NCBI GenBank assembly: GCA_031261985.1
Contig: JAISIR010000007.1
Span: forward strand, 62,001 to 126,000
Direction: 5' to 3'
Length of the DNA: 64,000 nt
Origin: Clostridiales bacterium
GTDB taxonomy: Bacteria > Bacillota > Clostridia > Monoglobales > WRBX01
A program made the translations under genes and the position numbers. Below are positions 8,909 to 19,047 of the stretch, in pieces. Within the stretch, counting starts at the first letter, position 1. Each line of letters opens with the position of its first letter. Below the pieces are notes generated by a model that saw nothing but the letters and a program-made list of their open reading frames with translations, did not search any database and had not been told where the DNA came from.

Positions 8909-9023
8909 GTGTATTTTAACTTTTATAATATTAAAATACACTTGGATTTATAAAGGATAGAAAAGATTGTAGAAAAATGTAATATTTTGTGTATTTTAAC
9001 TTTAAAAAAGTTAAAATACACAA
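8909..9023. repeat. Two palindromes of the TTGTGTATTTTAAC family
   Basis: The first is an 11-bp stem (8909-8919 with 8931-8941). The second is a perfect 17-bp stem (8987-9003 TTGTGTATTTTAACTTT with 9007-9023) around a three-base loop. Related palindromes occur at 23754-23822, about 24003-24055, 28449-28485 and inside a coding region at 29757-29791. Confidence 0.8.
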
Positions 9024-9026
9024 GAA

Positions 9027-9062
9027 CGAGAGCGCTTTCGCAAGAAAGTGCTCTCGCTTTTT
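9027..9062 (+). terminator. Intrinsic terminator after spoIVA
   Basis: A 13-bp stem with one G-T pair (9027-9039 with 9044-9056), GCAA tetraloop, then five T. Confidence 0.9.
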
Positions 9063-9105
9063 GCATTGTTAAAGGAATTAATGTAAAATGAGGTAAATCT
9101 TTGCA

Positions 9106-9338
9106 GTAGCTTGCAGCCACAATTTGTTCGCGAAAAAACACGCTCCAAATTTATGGGCAAGCCTCGTCGCAACAGCTACACTTAGCTAATTTTTGCTAAA
9201 AGCGCAAAAATGTCGCTCGCGTTCCGCGTTGCTCCTCTTATCCCACAAAAGCGAAATCGCCTTTTGCGTGAGCCCTATATTTGCTTTGCCAACCAAAAAC
9301 GCTGCGCCTATCGGCTTGCTTTTTTGGGGCAAACCTTC
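9106..9338. repeat. Dispersed repeat C, interrupted by a repeat A copy
   Basis: The flanks (9106-9164 and 9277-9338) match the repeat at 63308-63417 nearly base for base. Here a segment of about 112 bp (9165-9276) splits the repeat. That segment belongs to a second family with copies at 20008, 26988 and 40621. No ORF of note lies in it. The nested arrangement suggests that repeat A is, or was, mobile. Confidence 0.8.
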
Positions 9339-9342
9339 AAAT

Positions 9343-9406
9343 TTAACATAAATTTAACATAACTCGCCTTTTTTCTATTGCAATCGATAGATTTTTATGG
9401 TATAAT
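9343..9406 (+). promoter_or_regulatory. Pho-box-like repeat and promoter of the 9475 gene
   Basis: TTAACA at 9343 and 9354 (11-bp period), 18 bp, -35 TTGCAA (9378-9383), 17 bp, TATAAT (9401-9406). The layout matches the promoter at 2328-2402 to the base. Confidence 0.82.
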
Positions 9407-9474
9407 GTAGATATAAGCAAACAAGTTGCCGAACAAGTCGGTAATTTGCATACATACGAAAGGTAGTGCTTAAA

Positions 9475-10278
9475 ATGAATAAATTCAAGACAATAAACCA
9501 AGGTTTATTAGTAGATAGCGGCATAGAGGCTCGTCAGTATGATTATGTTAAGACTATTATGGAAGCTAACGAAATGGCTGTAAAGCTAGATGATTCTGTG
9601 GAAGAATATAAGAATTTTTTTGGTAAAGAGCCAAAGCTATCTAAGGCTAATTATGCTAATCAAAAAAATTACTTTATTAACGAAACATATAATATTAAAG
9701 ACCCAAAAATGTCTGAATTAGTAAGAGGTGTCATGGAAAAAGAATTAGGTTTTATTGAGCCTTCTAAACCCGGCGATATGAGTCAATATGATTGGGCGGT
9801 AGTTATTCAAACCCGAAATTGTATTGCTCAATATGTTGTTGCAAAAGAGGGTTTGGATTGTATGTCTAATGATGTTAAAAGTATGAAATTTGAAATTGAG
9901 CAAGCTAGAAGAGCTAGACAAGAGGCTAGAGCTGAAACTGAAAGTGTTAGGCAAAAGCCTGTTGCTGATGAAACGTTGTCTAGAGCAAGCGTGTATAATA
10001 AGGCGAAACAAGATAATGGTTTATTTAAAGAAACGATTGGTGAGAAGATTGAACCAGCTAAACCTTCGGAATATGCTAAGTTTGTTGTTAAGACGGCAAA
10101 AAACTCTACTCGTCCTATTTTTCCTAGAAAACGTAAAGTTGGTAAGTTTGCTTCGCTTAAACAAAAATTTGCAGCGGCGGGCAAGAGTGTCGTCAATGCT
10201 TTGAAGGGTGTAAGGAAGGCTGGAGCAAATGCAATTAATAATGTTAAAGCAGCGGTGAATAAGGGAATTATGAAATAA
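9475..10278 (+). CDS. Orphan protein with a basic C-terminal helix, paralogue 1
   Basis: A 267-residue protein I do not recognise. It has no signal peptide or membrane span. The N-terminal 120 residues are helical. The middle is Glu/Arg-rich with an RRARQEARAETE stretch, probably coiled coil. A Pro/Lys-rich linker leads to a C-terminal amphipathic, Lys-rich segment (NALKGVRKAGANA then VKAAVNKGI). The neighbouring gene at 10494 is a full-length paralogue sharing the N-terminal pattern, the VVAKEGLDCMSNDVK-like block and this tail. ATG 9475 is chosen because AAAGGT lies ten bases upstream; GTG 9466 would be too close. It has its own Pho-box-like promoter and its own terminator. The tail might bind membrane or nucleic acid (inference). 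Confidence 0.8.
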   Translation: MNKFKTINQGLLVDSGIEARQYDYVKTIMEANEMAVKLDDSVEEYKNFFGKEPKLSKANYANQKNYFINETYNIKDPKMSELVRGVMEKELGFIEPSKPGDMSQYDWAVVIQTRNCIAQYVVAKEGLDCMSNDVKSMKFEIEQARRARQEARAETESVRQKPVADETLSRASVYNKAKQDNGLFKETIGEKIEPAKPSEYAKFVVKTAKNSTRPIFPRKRKVGKFASLKQKFAAAGKSVVNALKGVRKAGANAINNVKAAVNKGIMK

Positions 10279-10303
10279 ATAAGCAAGAAATTAATAATGC
10301 AAA

Positions 10304-10336
10304 AGAGAGCTTTTTAGGTGAAAGCTCTCTTTATTT
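10304..10336 (+). terminator. Terminator after orphan paralogue 1
   Basis: A 10-bp stem (10304-10313 with 10321-10330), then TTATTTTA. Confidence 0.8.
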
Positions 10337-10372
10337 TATGTAAAATGTAAAGTTTTCGCAATATCCATATAT

Positions 10373-10438
10373 TTAACACAGATTTAACATAAAAATGCAC
10401 TTTTTACTATTGCAATTTGTATTTTAATGTGATATATT
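10373..10438 (+). promoter_or_regulatory. Pho-box-like repeat and promoter of the 10494 gene
   Basis: TTAACA at 10373 and 10384, 20 bp, -35 TTGCAA (10410-10415), 17 bp, -10 TATATT (10433-10438). The sequence upstream of the two paralogue genes is similar overall, as expected after a gene duplication that included the promoter. Confidence 0.8.
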
Positions 10439-10493
10439 ATAACTATATTTTAGTAGTTACTTGAATTTTAGATTATAAAAGGGGTGTATATTA

Positions 10494-11111
10494 ATGACGA
10501 GTTATGTTTGGTATGACGATAATCCTACAGGTTTTTTTAGCTACAAATTTAGCACTATTAACTCGGAGGCTATTGTTGAAAGTTCAATCGCAAAATTTAG
10601 GGATGAGTATGAGGCGACAATTAAGCAAGCGCAAAATTTGCAAGCAGAATTGTTTGATACTTATTATGAGTATACAAAATTTTATAAACAATTCCCTGTT
10701 TTGTCTCGCCCTACTATTAATGCACAGCTAAAGTATTATGATAAAGAAGTTGCTAAAATTGAGGACGATGAAGTTCGTACTGAGATTAAAGAAATGAGGG
10801 AAGAGGCTGCTGAAAATAGGAAAATGGAATTTAACCGTTCACTTGATAATCTTAGTACATTCGTTGACCCGCTAACTCCGGCTGGTTCGGATAAAGAAAC
10901 ATTTAAACTTGCAAAAGCGACGCATGTTTTAATTACAAAGTATGCTATTGCTAAAGATGGAATTGATTACATGAGTAAAGATATAAAGCGATTGAAAAGA
11001 GAGCTTAAGGTAGGTAGAAGTGTTGCTAATGTTTTGAAAGGGATGAAAAAGGCAGGAGGCAATGCCCGTGATAGGGTAAAGGTTGCTGTGAATAAGGGGA
11101 TAGGCAAGTAA
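10494..11111 (+). CDS. Orphan protein with a basic C-terminal helix, paralogue 2
   Basis: A 205-residue paralogue of the 9475 protein, not recognised as a known family. It keeps the N-terminal helical region and the AIAKDGIDYMSKDIKRLK block, matching VVAKEGLDCMSNDVKSMK in paralogue 1. It also keeps the tail NVLKGMKKAGGNA...VKVAVNKGIGK, but lacks the 60- to 80-residue Glu/Arg and Pro/Lys linker. No membrane span or signal peptide. The ATG follows AAAGGGGTG. Both genes have the same promoter plan and similar GAGAGCTT terminators, so each is an independent unit produced by tandem duplication. Confidence 0.8.
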   Translation: MTSYVWYDDNPTGFFSYKFSTINSEAIVESSIAKFRDEYEATIKQAQNLQAELFDTYYEYTKFYKQFPVLSRPTINAQLKYYDKEVAKIEDDEVRTEIKEMREEAAENRKMEFNRSLDNLSTFVDPLTPAGSDKETFKLAKATHVLITKYAIAKDGIDYMSKDIKRLKRELKVGRSVANVLKGMKKAGGNARDRVKVAVNKGIGK

Positions 11112-11145
11112 AGATTAAAGGAATAATTTTAGTAGTAGCGTAAGT

Positions 11146-11173
11146 GAGAGCTTTTTGTGAAGCTCTCTTTTTT
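11146..11173 (+). terminator. Terminator after orphan paralogue 2
   Basis: An 8-bp stem (11146-11153 with 11160-11167) and six T; nearly the same stem sequence as the terminator at 10304. Confidence 0.8.
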
Positions 11174-11220
11174 GTGGAAAATTGAAAATGCAGAACTCGT
11201 TCTCAATTCTCTTATTTCAG

Positions 11221-11988
11221 CTATTTTTTCGTTTTATCCTTTTTAGCAATTTTAGCCTTTTTGCTTTTCCCTTTCGCCTCTTTATCTGGCGTTTTTGCCT
11301 CTATCAGCTCGTATAATTTACTCATGGCATCGGATACACCGCCGACACTATCGATTATTCCTTGCTCGACTGCCTCATAACCAAACAAAATGGTACCCAT
11401 ATCATTAGAAATCTGTGATGTTTCTAGCATTAGCTGGCGCAATTTATCGCTATCGACGCCGCTTCTGCGTGCAATAAACGATATAACCTGACGTTGCACA
11501 CGCTCGAAGTATTCGTAAGTTTGGCTGGCGCCAATTACAACGCCGTTCATGCGCACCGGGTGGATGGTCATGGTCGCCGATTGGGTAATAAACGAGTGGT
11601 CGGCAGCGACGGCAATGGGCACGCCTATGCTATGCCCGCCGCCGATGACTAATGACACCGATGGCTTGCTCATGGTGGCTATCATTTCGGCAATTGCAAG
11701 CCCGGCTTCTACATCACCGCCGACTGTGTTAAGGGTAATTAAAAGCCCCTCAACTTCTAAATCTTCTTCTAACGATACTAATTGGGGGATGACATGCTCG
11801 TACTTAGTTGCTTTATTTTGCGGTGGAAGCAGGACATGACCTTCTATCTGCCCGATTAAATCGAGGCAATGTATTTTATGTTTACTTTTTTTAGGCGGGA
11901 TATTGCCTGTGTTAGGGTTTTGCTCGTTATTTTCGATGTCGTCGTCTAACACATCTTTACCGTCTATCAACTCATTTAAATTTATCAT
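11221..11988 (-). CDS. tepA: TepA/ClpP-like membrane-associated serine protease
   Basis: A 255-residue ClpP-fold protease of the TepA (YmfB) group, thought to clear signal peptides or assist protein export. The core has GLLITLNTVGGDVEAGLAIAE, then GGGHSIGVPIAVAAD with the nucleophile Ser. SATMTIHPVRM holds the catalytic His, followed by a C-terminal helical part. The tail is very Lys-rich. The long upstream extension of the frame is unlikely: ATG 11986-11988 has AGGAG ten bases upstream and gives the family's usual N-terminus. It is divergent from the DUF4830 gene with 112 bp between. Confidence 0.88.
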   Translation of the reverse strand: MINLNELIDGKDVLDDDIENNEQNPNTGNIPPKKSKHKIHCLDLIGQIEGHVLLPPQNKATKYEHVIPQLVSLEEDLEVEGLLITLNTVGGDVEAGLAIAEMIATMSKPSVSLVIGGGHSIGVPIAVAADHSFITQSATMTIHPVRMNGVVIGASQTYEYFERVQRQVISFIARRSGVDSDKLRQLMLETSQISNDMGTILFGYEAVEQGIIDSVGGVSDAMSKLYELIEAKTPDKEAKGKSKKAKIAKKDKTKK

Positions 11989-12100
11989 TACAGCATCTTC
12001 TCCTAAATTTTCCTTATAATATAAATGGGTATCAAAAATATTCTTTCCTAATTTCCAAATTTTAACCATATATTTATAGTGGGGAAGGAGTGTTTTTTGT

Positions 12101-12502
12101 ATGTTTGTATTTAACTTCAGCCTAAAATTTAGAATCATACTTATAGCTATTAGCTTAGCCTTGATATTTATCGGCACGATTTTTATCGTCTCTGCCGCTA
12201 GCCCGACATACATTGCGCGCAAGGCATTGCTGCAAAAAGGCTATAGCGTTGGCGACGAGCCTATCGAGGTGGCTGATGTAAATATCCCGAGCGAGTTTGA
12301 CGCTGTCTATACCAATTACAACAAAATTATGCGCCAAGCTGGCTACGATTTAACGCCATATAAGGGCAAGCTATGCGTCAGGGTTACATATTATAATGAA
12401 AGAACTCCTGGCGAGCGGCTTGATATCCTTATTTATAAAGGTAAAATTATTGGAGGTGACAGGTGTACGGTGGCGTTAGATGGTTATATGTTGCCAATTT
12501 AG
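12101..12502 (+). CDS. DUF4830 membrane-anchored protein
   Basis: A 133-residue protein with one N-terminal membrane helix (about residues 10-32) and an extracytoplasmic domain. The motifs ARKALLQKGYSVG, EVADVNIPSEFD, VYTNYN and the closing YKGKIIGGDRCTVALDG are those of DUF4830, a small family of Clostridia and relatives without known function. GGAAGGAG precedes the ATG. It stands alone between tepA and pyrG. Confidence 0.82.
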   Translation: MFVFNFSLKFRIILIAISLALIFIGTIFIVSAASPTYIARKALLQKGYSVGDEPIEVADVNIPSEFDAVYTNYNKIMRQAGYDLTPYKGKLCVRVTYYNERTPGERLDILIYKGKIIGGDRCTVALDGYMLPI

Positions 12503-12614
12503 ATTTTTATACAGAAGCATTGCAAAAATATTATAAAACTATCCAAAAAATGCAAAAAAACTTAGAAAATAAGGTATTTTATTAAAAATAATTGCAAATT
12601 GGTAAAAATTACAC

Positions 12615-12643
12615 TTGACAATTTAGTTTTTTTTGTATAAAAT
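12615..12643 (+). promoter_or_regulatory. pyrG promoter
   Basis: TTGACA (12615-12620), 17 bp, TAAAAT (12638-12643). A leader of about 100 nt follows, with a GGCAACGTTGCC palindrome at about 12699-12710. I see no pyrimidine-rich or reiterative-G start of the Bacillus pyrG type. Confidence 0.75.
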
Positions 12644-12716
12644 AGCAACATCAAAGATAAATAGGTAAATTTTTCAATGAATTAGCAATTGAAAGCATGG
12701 CAACGTTGCCTTATAG

Positions 12717-14348
<1,632 letters not shown>

Positions 14349-14467
14349 AAGCGGTTATAAGTTTACATAAATTAGATATATTTTAACCCAAAATGAGTAA
14401 ATTTATAAGAAAATGCTAACAAAAATGTAAAAAATATTAAAAAAACTTAAAAAAATATGAATTTTTT

Positions 14468-14518
14468 GTTACATTTGTGTTACAAGGGGTTGACTTAAAT
14501 CTATATTAGTGATATAAT
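14468..14518 (+). promoter_or_regulatory. S-layer gene promoter with GTTACA-type direct repeat
   Basis: GTTACATTTGTGTTACAA (14468-14485) is an 11-bp-period repeat. It is followed after four bases by TTGACT (14490-14495), 17 bp and TATAAT (14513-14518). The identical 18-mer occurs at 28954-28971 next to the cdd promoter. Confidence 0.75.
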
Positions 14519-14524
14519 TGTTAG

Positions 14525-14746
14525 AGTAGTTAGATAGTAAATATTAACTATTGTGTCATTTTTTGGCAGGTTGGCTGTATTTGTGCAGCTTTTAGTCGAA
14601 CTTCCGGCTGGGCTTTAAAAGGCTTTGGCTGTGGGTTTGTTCATGGCTGTGGGTTTGTTTATTGTCGTAAAACTATTTGCAACCTTGCCACATATTACTT
14701 TGTAAAAATTTTATATATAAAATTATTTAAAGGAGGACTTGTTTTT
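14525..14746 (+). promoter_or_regulatory. Long 5' leader of the S-layer mRNA
   Basis: About 220 nt lie between the promoter and the AAAGGAGG of the S-layer gene. The leader is richer in G and has repeated GGCTGTGGGTTTGTT units (about 14627 and 14644). Long stable leaders are common on S-layer mRNAs. A 20-codon ATG frame at 14642 lacks a ribosome binding site and is probably not translated. I recognise no riboswitch. Confidence 0.5.
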
Positions 14747-17626
14747 ATGAACAGTCTTAAAAAAGCAACCTCATTGCTTTTAGCGTTCGTAATGATTATC
14801 GGTCTTGTGCCTGCATTTGCAGCTAGCTATACCGATGTCTCTGAAGCTGACAATGAAGCTGTCACAGTTCTATCTGCGTTCGATATCCTTCAAGGGTACG
14901 AAGATGGTACTTTCGGTGGCGATAAAGCTATAACTCGTGCAGAGTTCGCTGCCGTGGTAGATCGTCTAATTGGCGCAGAGGACCTTTCTAAGGTTCAAGT
15001 TGCTACAATATTTAGCGATGTACCTCAATCTCACTGGGCTAGTGGTTATATCCAAATGGCTCAACAACAAGGCATTATCGTAGGTTACCCAGATGGTACT
15101 TTCTTACCAGAGCAAACAGTAACTTATGAAGAAGCCGTTAAAATGTTAATTTGTGCTTTAGGATACGAGCCAATGGCAGTTGACGAAGGTGGATACCCAA
15201 CTGGTTATCTATACTCAGCTCAATTAGCTGGTGTTACTAAAGGTACAACTGGCGTAATTGGCCAACCTGCTACTCGTTCTTTAGTTGCTCAACTTACATA
15301 TCGTGCATTAACAGCTGATATGATGGAGCGCGTTATCTATGGAACAGGTGACAAAAACTACCAAGTAGTTGCTGGTCAAAAAGTATTAGGTAAATACCTA
15401 AACGCTGCTAAAGTACGCGTTGCTGTAAAAGAGACTCCAATTAGCCAACCTTCTAACTACAAGAACCAAGTTCAAGTAGGTATAAAAGATGCGTATGGTC
15501 AAATCGATTCTCCAGCATACAAAGCTGTTGGTACTCAAGATTACTACATCAATGGAACAAACATTGTTGATTACTTTGGCAAAACTGCTATCGTATACAT
15601 AACATTCGTTCCTAACTCTACAGAAGACCCAACTATCGTTGCTGTTTTAGATGACCCTAAAACAAGCGAGACAGTAGTATTGGCTTCTGACCTTATCAAA
15701 ATTACTAACGATGCAATGTCTCCAGTTCGCACTGAGAAACTTACATTCTTTACAGATAAGTTTGCAGAAGCTGAAGATAGCTTTATCGTTAAAAACGATG
15801 TTGATGTATATGTTAACGGCGTAGAAGTTCCTTCTTTCCCTAACCTATATGTTGACGGTGCAAGTGGCGACCCTGAAGGTATTGATACTCTTATGGGTTA
15901 CAAAGATGCAAAACTTACTTTTGTAAAAACTGCTGATGATGCTAAAGAGTATGATTACGATTATGACACAATTTATGTTGAAGATTACAAAACATTGATT
16001 GTTAATCGTGTAAACACTTCTACAAAAACTATTACAGGTAAAACTTCTGTATCTGGCGTTGATTTCTTCAACCTAGCTACAACATTAAGCTACGACCCTG
16101 ATTCTAAAATAGAGTTAACTTTAGTTGATGCTAGTGGCGCTGCTGTTAAACCAGAAGACCTTAAAGAAGGCGATGTAATTACTTACACCGATTCTGGCGT
16201 TACAGCTTCTAAAACTTACATCAAAGGTGTAGTTGGTTCTACAGTTTTGTCTGACGTTCGTGTTGATGATTACAACAACAACGTTTACCAAATTGGCGAA
16301 GGCTACTACAAAACTAATGGCATAACAACTAAGATATCTGTTGGCGATGCTGGTGACTTTACATTAAACAACAATGGCGTAATCGTTGCTTTCGAAGAAG
16401 GCGATGAAGATATTGGCACATATGCAGTTGTTCAAGAATTCCCTGGCACAACAGCTACTCTATTCACTGTTGATGGCGGTTCTGTAACTTACGACCTAGC
16501 TTCTAAGGTTCGTCTAAACGGAAGCTCTGTAACAAGAGGCGCACTTGCTTTAACAGCTGGCGACTTAATCGCTTACAAGCTAAATGATGATGGCGATATT
16601 GCTACCGTTAATGTAGCTGCTGATTATGATAGTGAAGCAGGTACACCATTAGATACAATGGTACAAGGTGTTGCAGAGGATTATGATGCTGACGATAAAG
16701 AAATTAAAGCAACATTCTTTAGTGATGGTTCTCTAAAGAGCTATGATCTAGCTGAAGATGCTCCTATATTCGTTGCTACAACTAAGCAAGATGGTAACTA
16801 TGTAGCAGATGGCGATTATAAAGTATTAAGCTTTAAAGATTTAGTTGATAACCAAGAGTTAGATGCTGATTCTATCGTAACAACTGTTGCTATGAACGAT
16901 AAAGATGAAGACACAATTGCTGCTGCTGTTGTAATGCCAGACGCTGCACCATTCATCCTTAAAGATAGCAATGCAGAAATGGTTGTTATAACTGGTATGG
17001 ATAAGCCTGCTCCTTATGGTTCTAATGTAGACGATGTAACTCGCGTTAAGTATCGCACACTTGAGAACCCAGGTACTCAAGTAGACGCGTACACAGCTAA
17101 CAAAACAGCTACAGACTTAACTGGTGAGGCTGTAAACTACACTGATTTAGCTATCAATACAGTTGCAACATTGGTATTTGATGCTAACGGTGCTATCACA
17201 GATATCTATCCAATTTCTCAACTAGGTAACGATGCTTCTTCTGCTCCTGCATTAGAATCTGGCTTATCTAAGATTGAGACAGCTGGCGACAACGTAGTTT
17301 CTTATGAGCTAATGCAAATCGGTGTTGACACTGATGCAAGAAGCAATGTTGTTTACGAGAAGTTCACATTAGCTGATCTTGATGATGATACTACTACATT
17401 AAACGGAACTTACAAATTTGCTGATTTAGCAAATGCTAAACTATTTGTTATCGACCCAACATTAACATTATCTCAAAGATATGCTGATGCTGTAGATACA
17501 AGCTTCCTTGTAACTTCTACTGGTAACAATTATGGTTATGCTGTAGTTAAGTTCTACGATGAGAAACCACAACAAATTATTGTACTTGACACAAACGATG
17601 ATACTTCACTTGTTGTAGTTGACTAA
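14747..17626 (+). CDS. S-layer protein with N-terminal SLH domains
   Basis: A 959-residue secreted surface protein. Residues 1-26 are a signal peptide (KKATSLLLAFVMIIGLVPAF). Two clear SLH domains follow: YTDVSEADNEAV...GYEDGTFGGDKAITRAEF, and IFSDVPQSHWA...GYPDGTFLPEQTVTYEEA. A degenerate third reaches about residue 200. These bind pyruvylated secondary cell-wall polymer. The remaining 750 residues are Asp/Thr/Val-rich and beta-predicted, with no domain I can name. Codon choice is plainly different from neighbours (GCT, GTT, ACA, CCA, GGC, with few AGG and ATA), as in very highly expressed genes. With the strong promoter and long leader, this is probably the main S-layer protein. Confidence 0.9.
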   Translation: MNSLKKATSLLLAFVMIIGLVPAFAASYTDVSEADNEAVTVLSAFDILQGYEDGTFGGDKAITRAEFAAVVDRLIGAEDLSKVQVATIFSDVPQSHWASGYIQMAQQQGIIVGYPDGTFLPEQTVTYEEAVKMLICALGYEPMAVDEGGYPTGYLYSAQLAGVTKGTTGVIGQPATRSLVAQLTYRALTADMMERVIYGTGDKNYQVVAGQKVLGKYLNAAKVRVAVKETPISQPSNYKNQVQVGIKDAYGQIDSPAYKAVGTQDYYINGTNIVDYFGKTAIVYITFVPNSTEDPTIVAVLDDPKTSETVVLASDLIKITNDAMSPVRTEKLTFFTDKFAEAEDSFIVKNDVDVYVNGVEVPSFPNLYVDGASGDPEGIDTLMGYKDAKLTFVKTADDAKEYDYDYDTIYVEDYKTLIVNRVNTSTKTITGKTSVSGVDFFNLATTLSYDPDSKIELTLVDASGAAVKPEDLKEGDVITYTDSGVTASKTYIKGVVGSTVLSDVRVDDYNNNVYQIGEGYYKTNGITTKISVGDAGDFTLNNNGVIVAFEEGDEDIGTYAVVQEFPGTTATLFTVDGGSVTYDLASKVRLNGSSVTRGALALTAGDLIAYKLNDDGDIATVNVAADYDSEAGTPLDTMVQGVAEDYDADDKEIKATFFSDGSLKSYDLAEDAPIFVATTKQDGNYVADGDYKVLSFKDLVDNQELDADSIVTTVAMNDKDEDTIAAAVVMPDAAPFILKDSNAEMVVITGMDKPAPYGSNVDDVTRVKYRTLENPGTQVDAYTANKTATDLTGEAVNYTDLAINTVATLVFDANGAITDIYPISQLGNDASSAPALESGLSKIETAGDNVVSYELMQIGVDTDARSNVVYEKFTLADLDDDTTTLNGTYKFADLANAKLFVIDPTLTLSQRYADAVDTSFLVTSTGNNYGYAVVKFYDEKPQQIIVLDTNDDTSLVVVD

Positions 17627-17643
17627 GATTTAAGAAACAATTA

Positions 17644-17679
17644 TAAAAAAAGGACGGATTTTATATCCGCCCTTTTTTT
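17644..17679 (+). terminator. Terminator after the S-layer gene
   Basis: A GC-containing stem with one mismatch around a five-base loop, followed by seven T; the stem extends into the flanking A and T runs. Confidence 0.88.
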
Positions 17680-17683
17680 GTTG

Positions 17684-17704
17684 TAAACGTTCCGTTTAAT
17701 CGAA
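17684..17704. repeat. AAACGTTCCGTTT palindromic motif
   Basis: AAACG-N3-CGTTT palindrome extended by TAATCGAA. This is the same extended motif as at 41483-41503, and in the reverse sense at 17915, 18004 and 37493. It lies just after the S-layer terminator. Confidence 0.7.
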
Positions 17705-17791
17705 CTCGTATTCGTAGTCACAAGCGTAACTATTGCTTCGGAATTTTATGGGTTGTTTGATTTATTAATAATCATCCTCGAGTTTTAAAAT

Positions 17792-17855
17792 TTAACGTAA
17801 AATTAACATAATGCGTGAAAAAGGGGTTGAAATGTGTCGATAATTATGGTATAAT
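17792..17855 (+). promoter_or_regulatory. Pho-box-like repeat and promoter 1 of the 18040 gene
   Basis: TTAACG (17792) and TTAACA (17803), 18 bp, -35 TTGAAA (17827-17832), 17 bp, TATAAT (17850-17855). Spacing is identical to the sites at 2350 and 9354. Confidence 0.82.
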
Positions 17856-18023
17856 AAGGATATATGTGATGTAAGCACTAAAATTTATAGTTATGGAAAA
17901 ATATAGTGGACACATTCGATTAAACGAAACATTTATGGTATAATAAGGGTATATGTGATGTAGACACTAAAACTTGTAATTATACAAAAATATAGTAGAC
18001 ACGTTCGATTAAACGGAGCGTTT
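17846..18023 (+). repeat. 89-bp tandem duplication containing a second -10 and the AAACG palindrome
   Basis: Copy 1 (17846-17934) and copy 2 (17935-18023) are about 80 percent alike by eye. Each starts with TATGGTATAATAAGG and ends with GACAC-TTCGATTAAACG (palindrome sites 17915-17935 and 18004-18024). The first palindrome overlaps the -35 region of the second TATAAT (17939-17944). The second palindrome abuts the ribosome binding site of the 18040 gene. Confidence 0.82.
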
Positions 18024-18039
18024 AGGGGGAGAAGAGAAT

Positions 18040-19047
18040 ATGGAAAAGATCGACTTTATGGAGCATTATGAGCCGGGGAACCTAATTGAAGAAAGGCTTG
18101 CTTGGCTAGACAAGCAGAGGACTTTAGCGTTTTTGGATTTAACTTTTGCTAGTAGCAAGGCAGATGCTGAAGCGAAATATCTTGATTGGAATAAATATAA
18201 GCAGGAATATTTGACGACTGCGATAGAGGCTTTGGCTGATAAAGGCAAGAAGCTGTACGAAACAGTCAAGCAAATTGCAGACGGTTACTATGATGGCGAT
18301 ATGCCTGATGATGCTTCGGTTATGTTTACTACGCTTAAAGGCATAGACGTTATGTATGAACCGGTGGCTGACCATGTACATTATGGTAAGACCTTTGTGA
18401 CCGATACGCAGGGGCTAGGTTTTTACGTAAACAAGGACGGGTATGGCACGATGTACACCGATAAAATTATAGCGTTTAGGCATGATAGCAAGTTTGCGCA
18501 GCCGACCACTAAAGAGATTTATTTAGGCATTAAACAAGTGTTGGATATTGCTTTAGAGGACACAAAGGTTATGATTTTTGACGAGTTTAAGACTAATTTA
18601 GGTATTGAATATGTTAACTCTCCAGAATTCGATGAATCGCTGGAATTGATTGAAAAAATGGGGATTAATCAAGATTTTAAGTTTGATATTGATAGCGATG
18701 ACGAGATTTTGCTGCCCGAGGTTGAGAAATCGGTTAAGCCGTCGGTTAAGAACGGGGTAAAGCCTAATAAGCCGATGGACAAAAAGCCGATGGACAAAAA
18801 AATCACCACTGATGATATAATCAAGATGATAGATGATGCCATGCCGTCTAAGCGCAATTCGATTAGGCCTAACCTTGGTAAAGGCGAGGCTAAGACGTCT
18901 GCTGATGATGTGCAAAAGGGTGGACAAAAAGATGCGCAAAAGGGTGCCCAGGCAAAAGGAGCGATCGGTGCTAATGGTGCGATTAGCGAGCCAGGTGTGC
19001 CAGGTGCGACGGGGATAACTGGTGCATCTAGGGGCAACCGTGGCTAG
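18040..19047 (+). CDS. Orphan protein with a short collagen-like tail, paralogue 1
   Basis: A 335-residue protein of no family I know. No signal peptide or membrane span. Residues 1 to about 190 are a folded domain shared with the next gene. Matching blocks include GYGTMYTDKIIAFRHD and KEIYLGIKQVLDIALEDTK here, with GNGVIMTDKVLSFRKQ and KKVYLGAKQLIECAMDESK there. After an acidic patch come two KPMDKK repeats, a low-complexity Gln/Lys stretch and a Gly-X-Y-like end (GANGAISEPGVPGATG). AGGGGGAG lies upstream of the ATG. Expression is set by the Pho-box-like promoter and the duplicated palindrome. Probably co-transcribed with 19117. Confidence 0.78.
   Translation: MEKIDFMEHYEPGNLIEERLAWLDKQRTLAFLDLTFASSKADAEAKYLDWNKYKQEYLTTAIEALADKGKKLYETVKQIADGYYDGDMPDDASVMFTTLKGIDVMYEPVADHVHYGKTFVTDTQGLGFYVNKDGYGTMYTDKIIAFRHDSKFAQPTTKEIYLGIKQVLDIALEDTKVMIFDEFKTNLGIEYVNSPEFDESLELIEKMGINQDFKFDIDSDDEILLPEVEKSVKPSVKNGVKPNKPMDKKPMDKKITTDDIIKMIDDAMPSKRNSIRPNLGKGEAKTSADDVQKGGQKDAQKGAQAKGAIGANGAISEPGVPGATGITGASRGNRG

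Noticed and set aside
14642..14704. 20-codon upstream ORF in the S-layer leader
   Set aside because: No Shine-Dalgarno and no conserved leader-peptide feature such as runs of one amino acid.
17846..18023. Two-unit CRISPR array
   Set aside because: The 89-bp repeats are imperfect, contain promoter elements, have no spacers, and no cas genes are present in the window.
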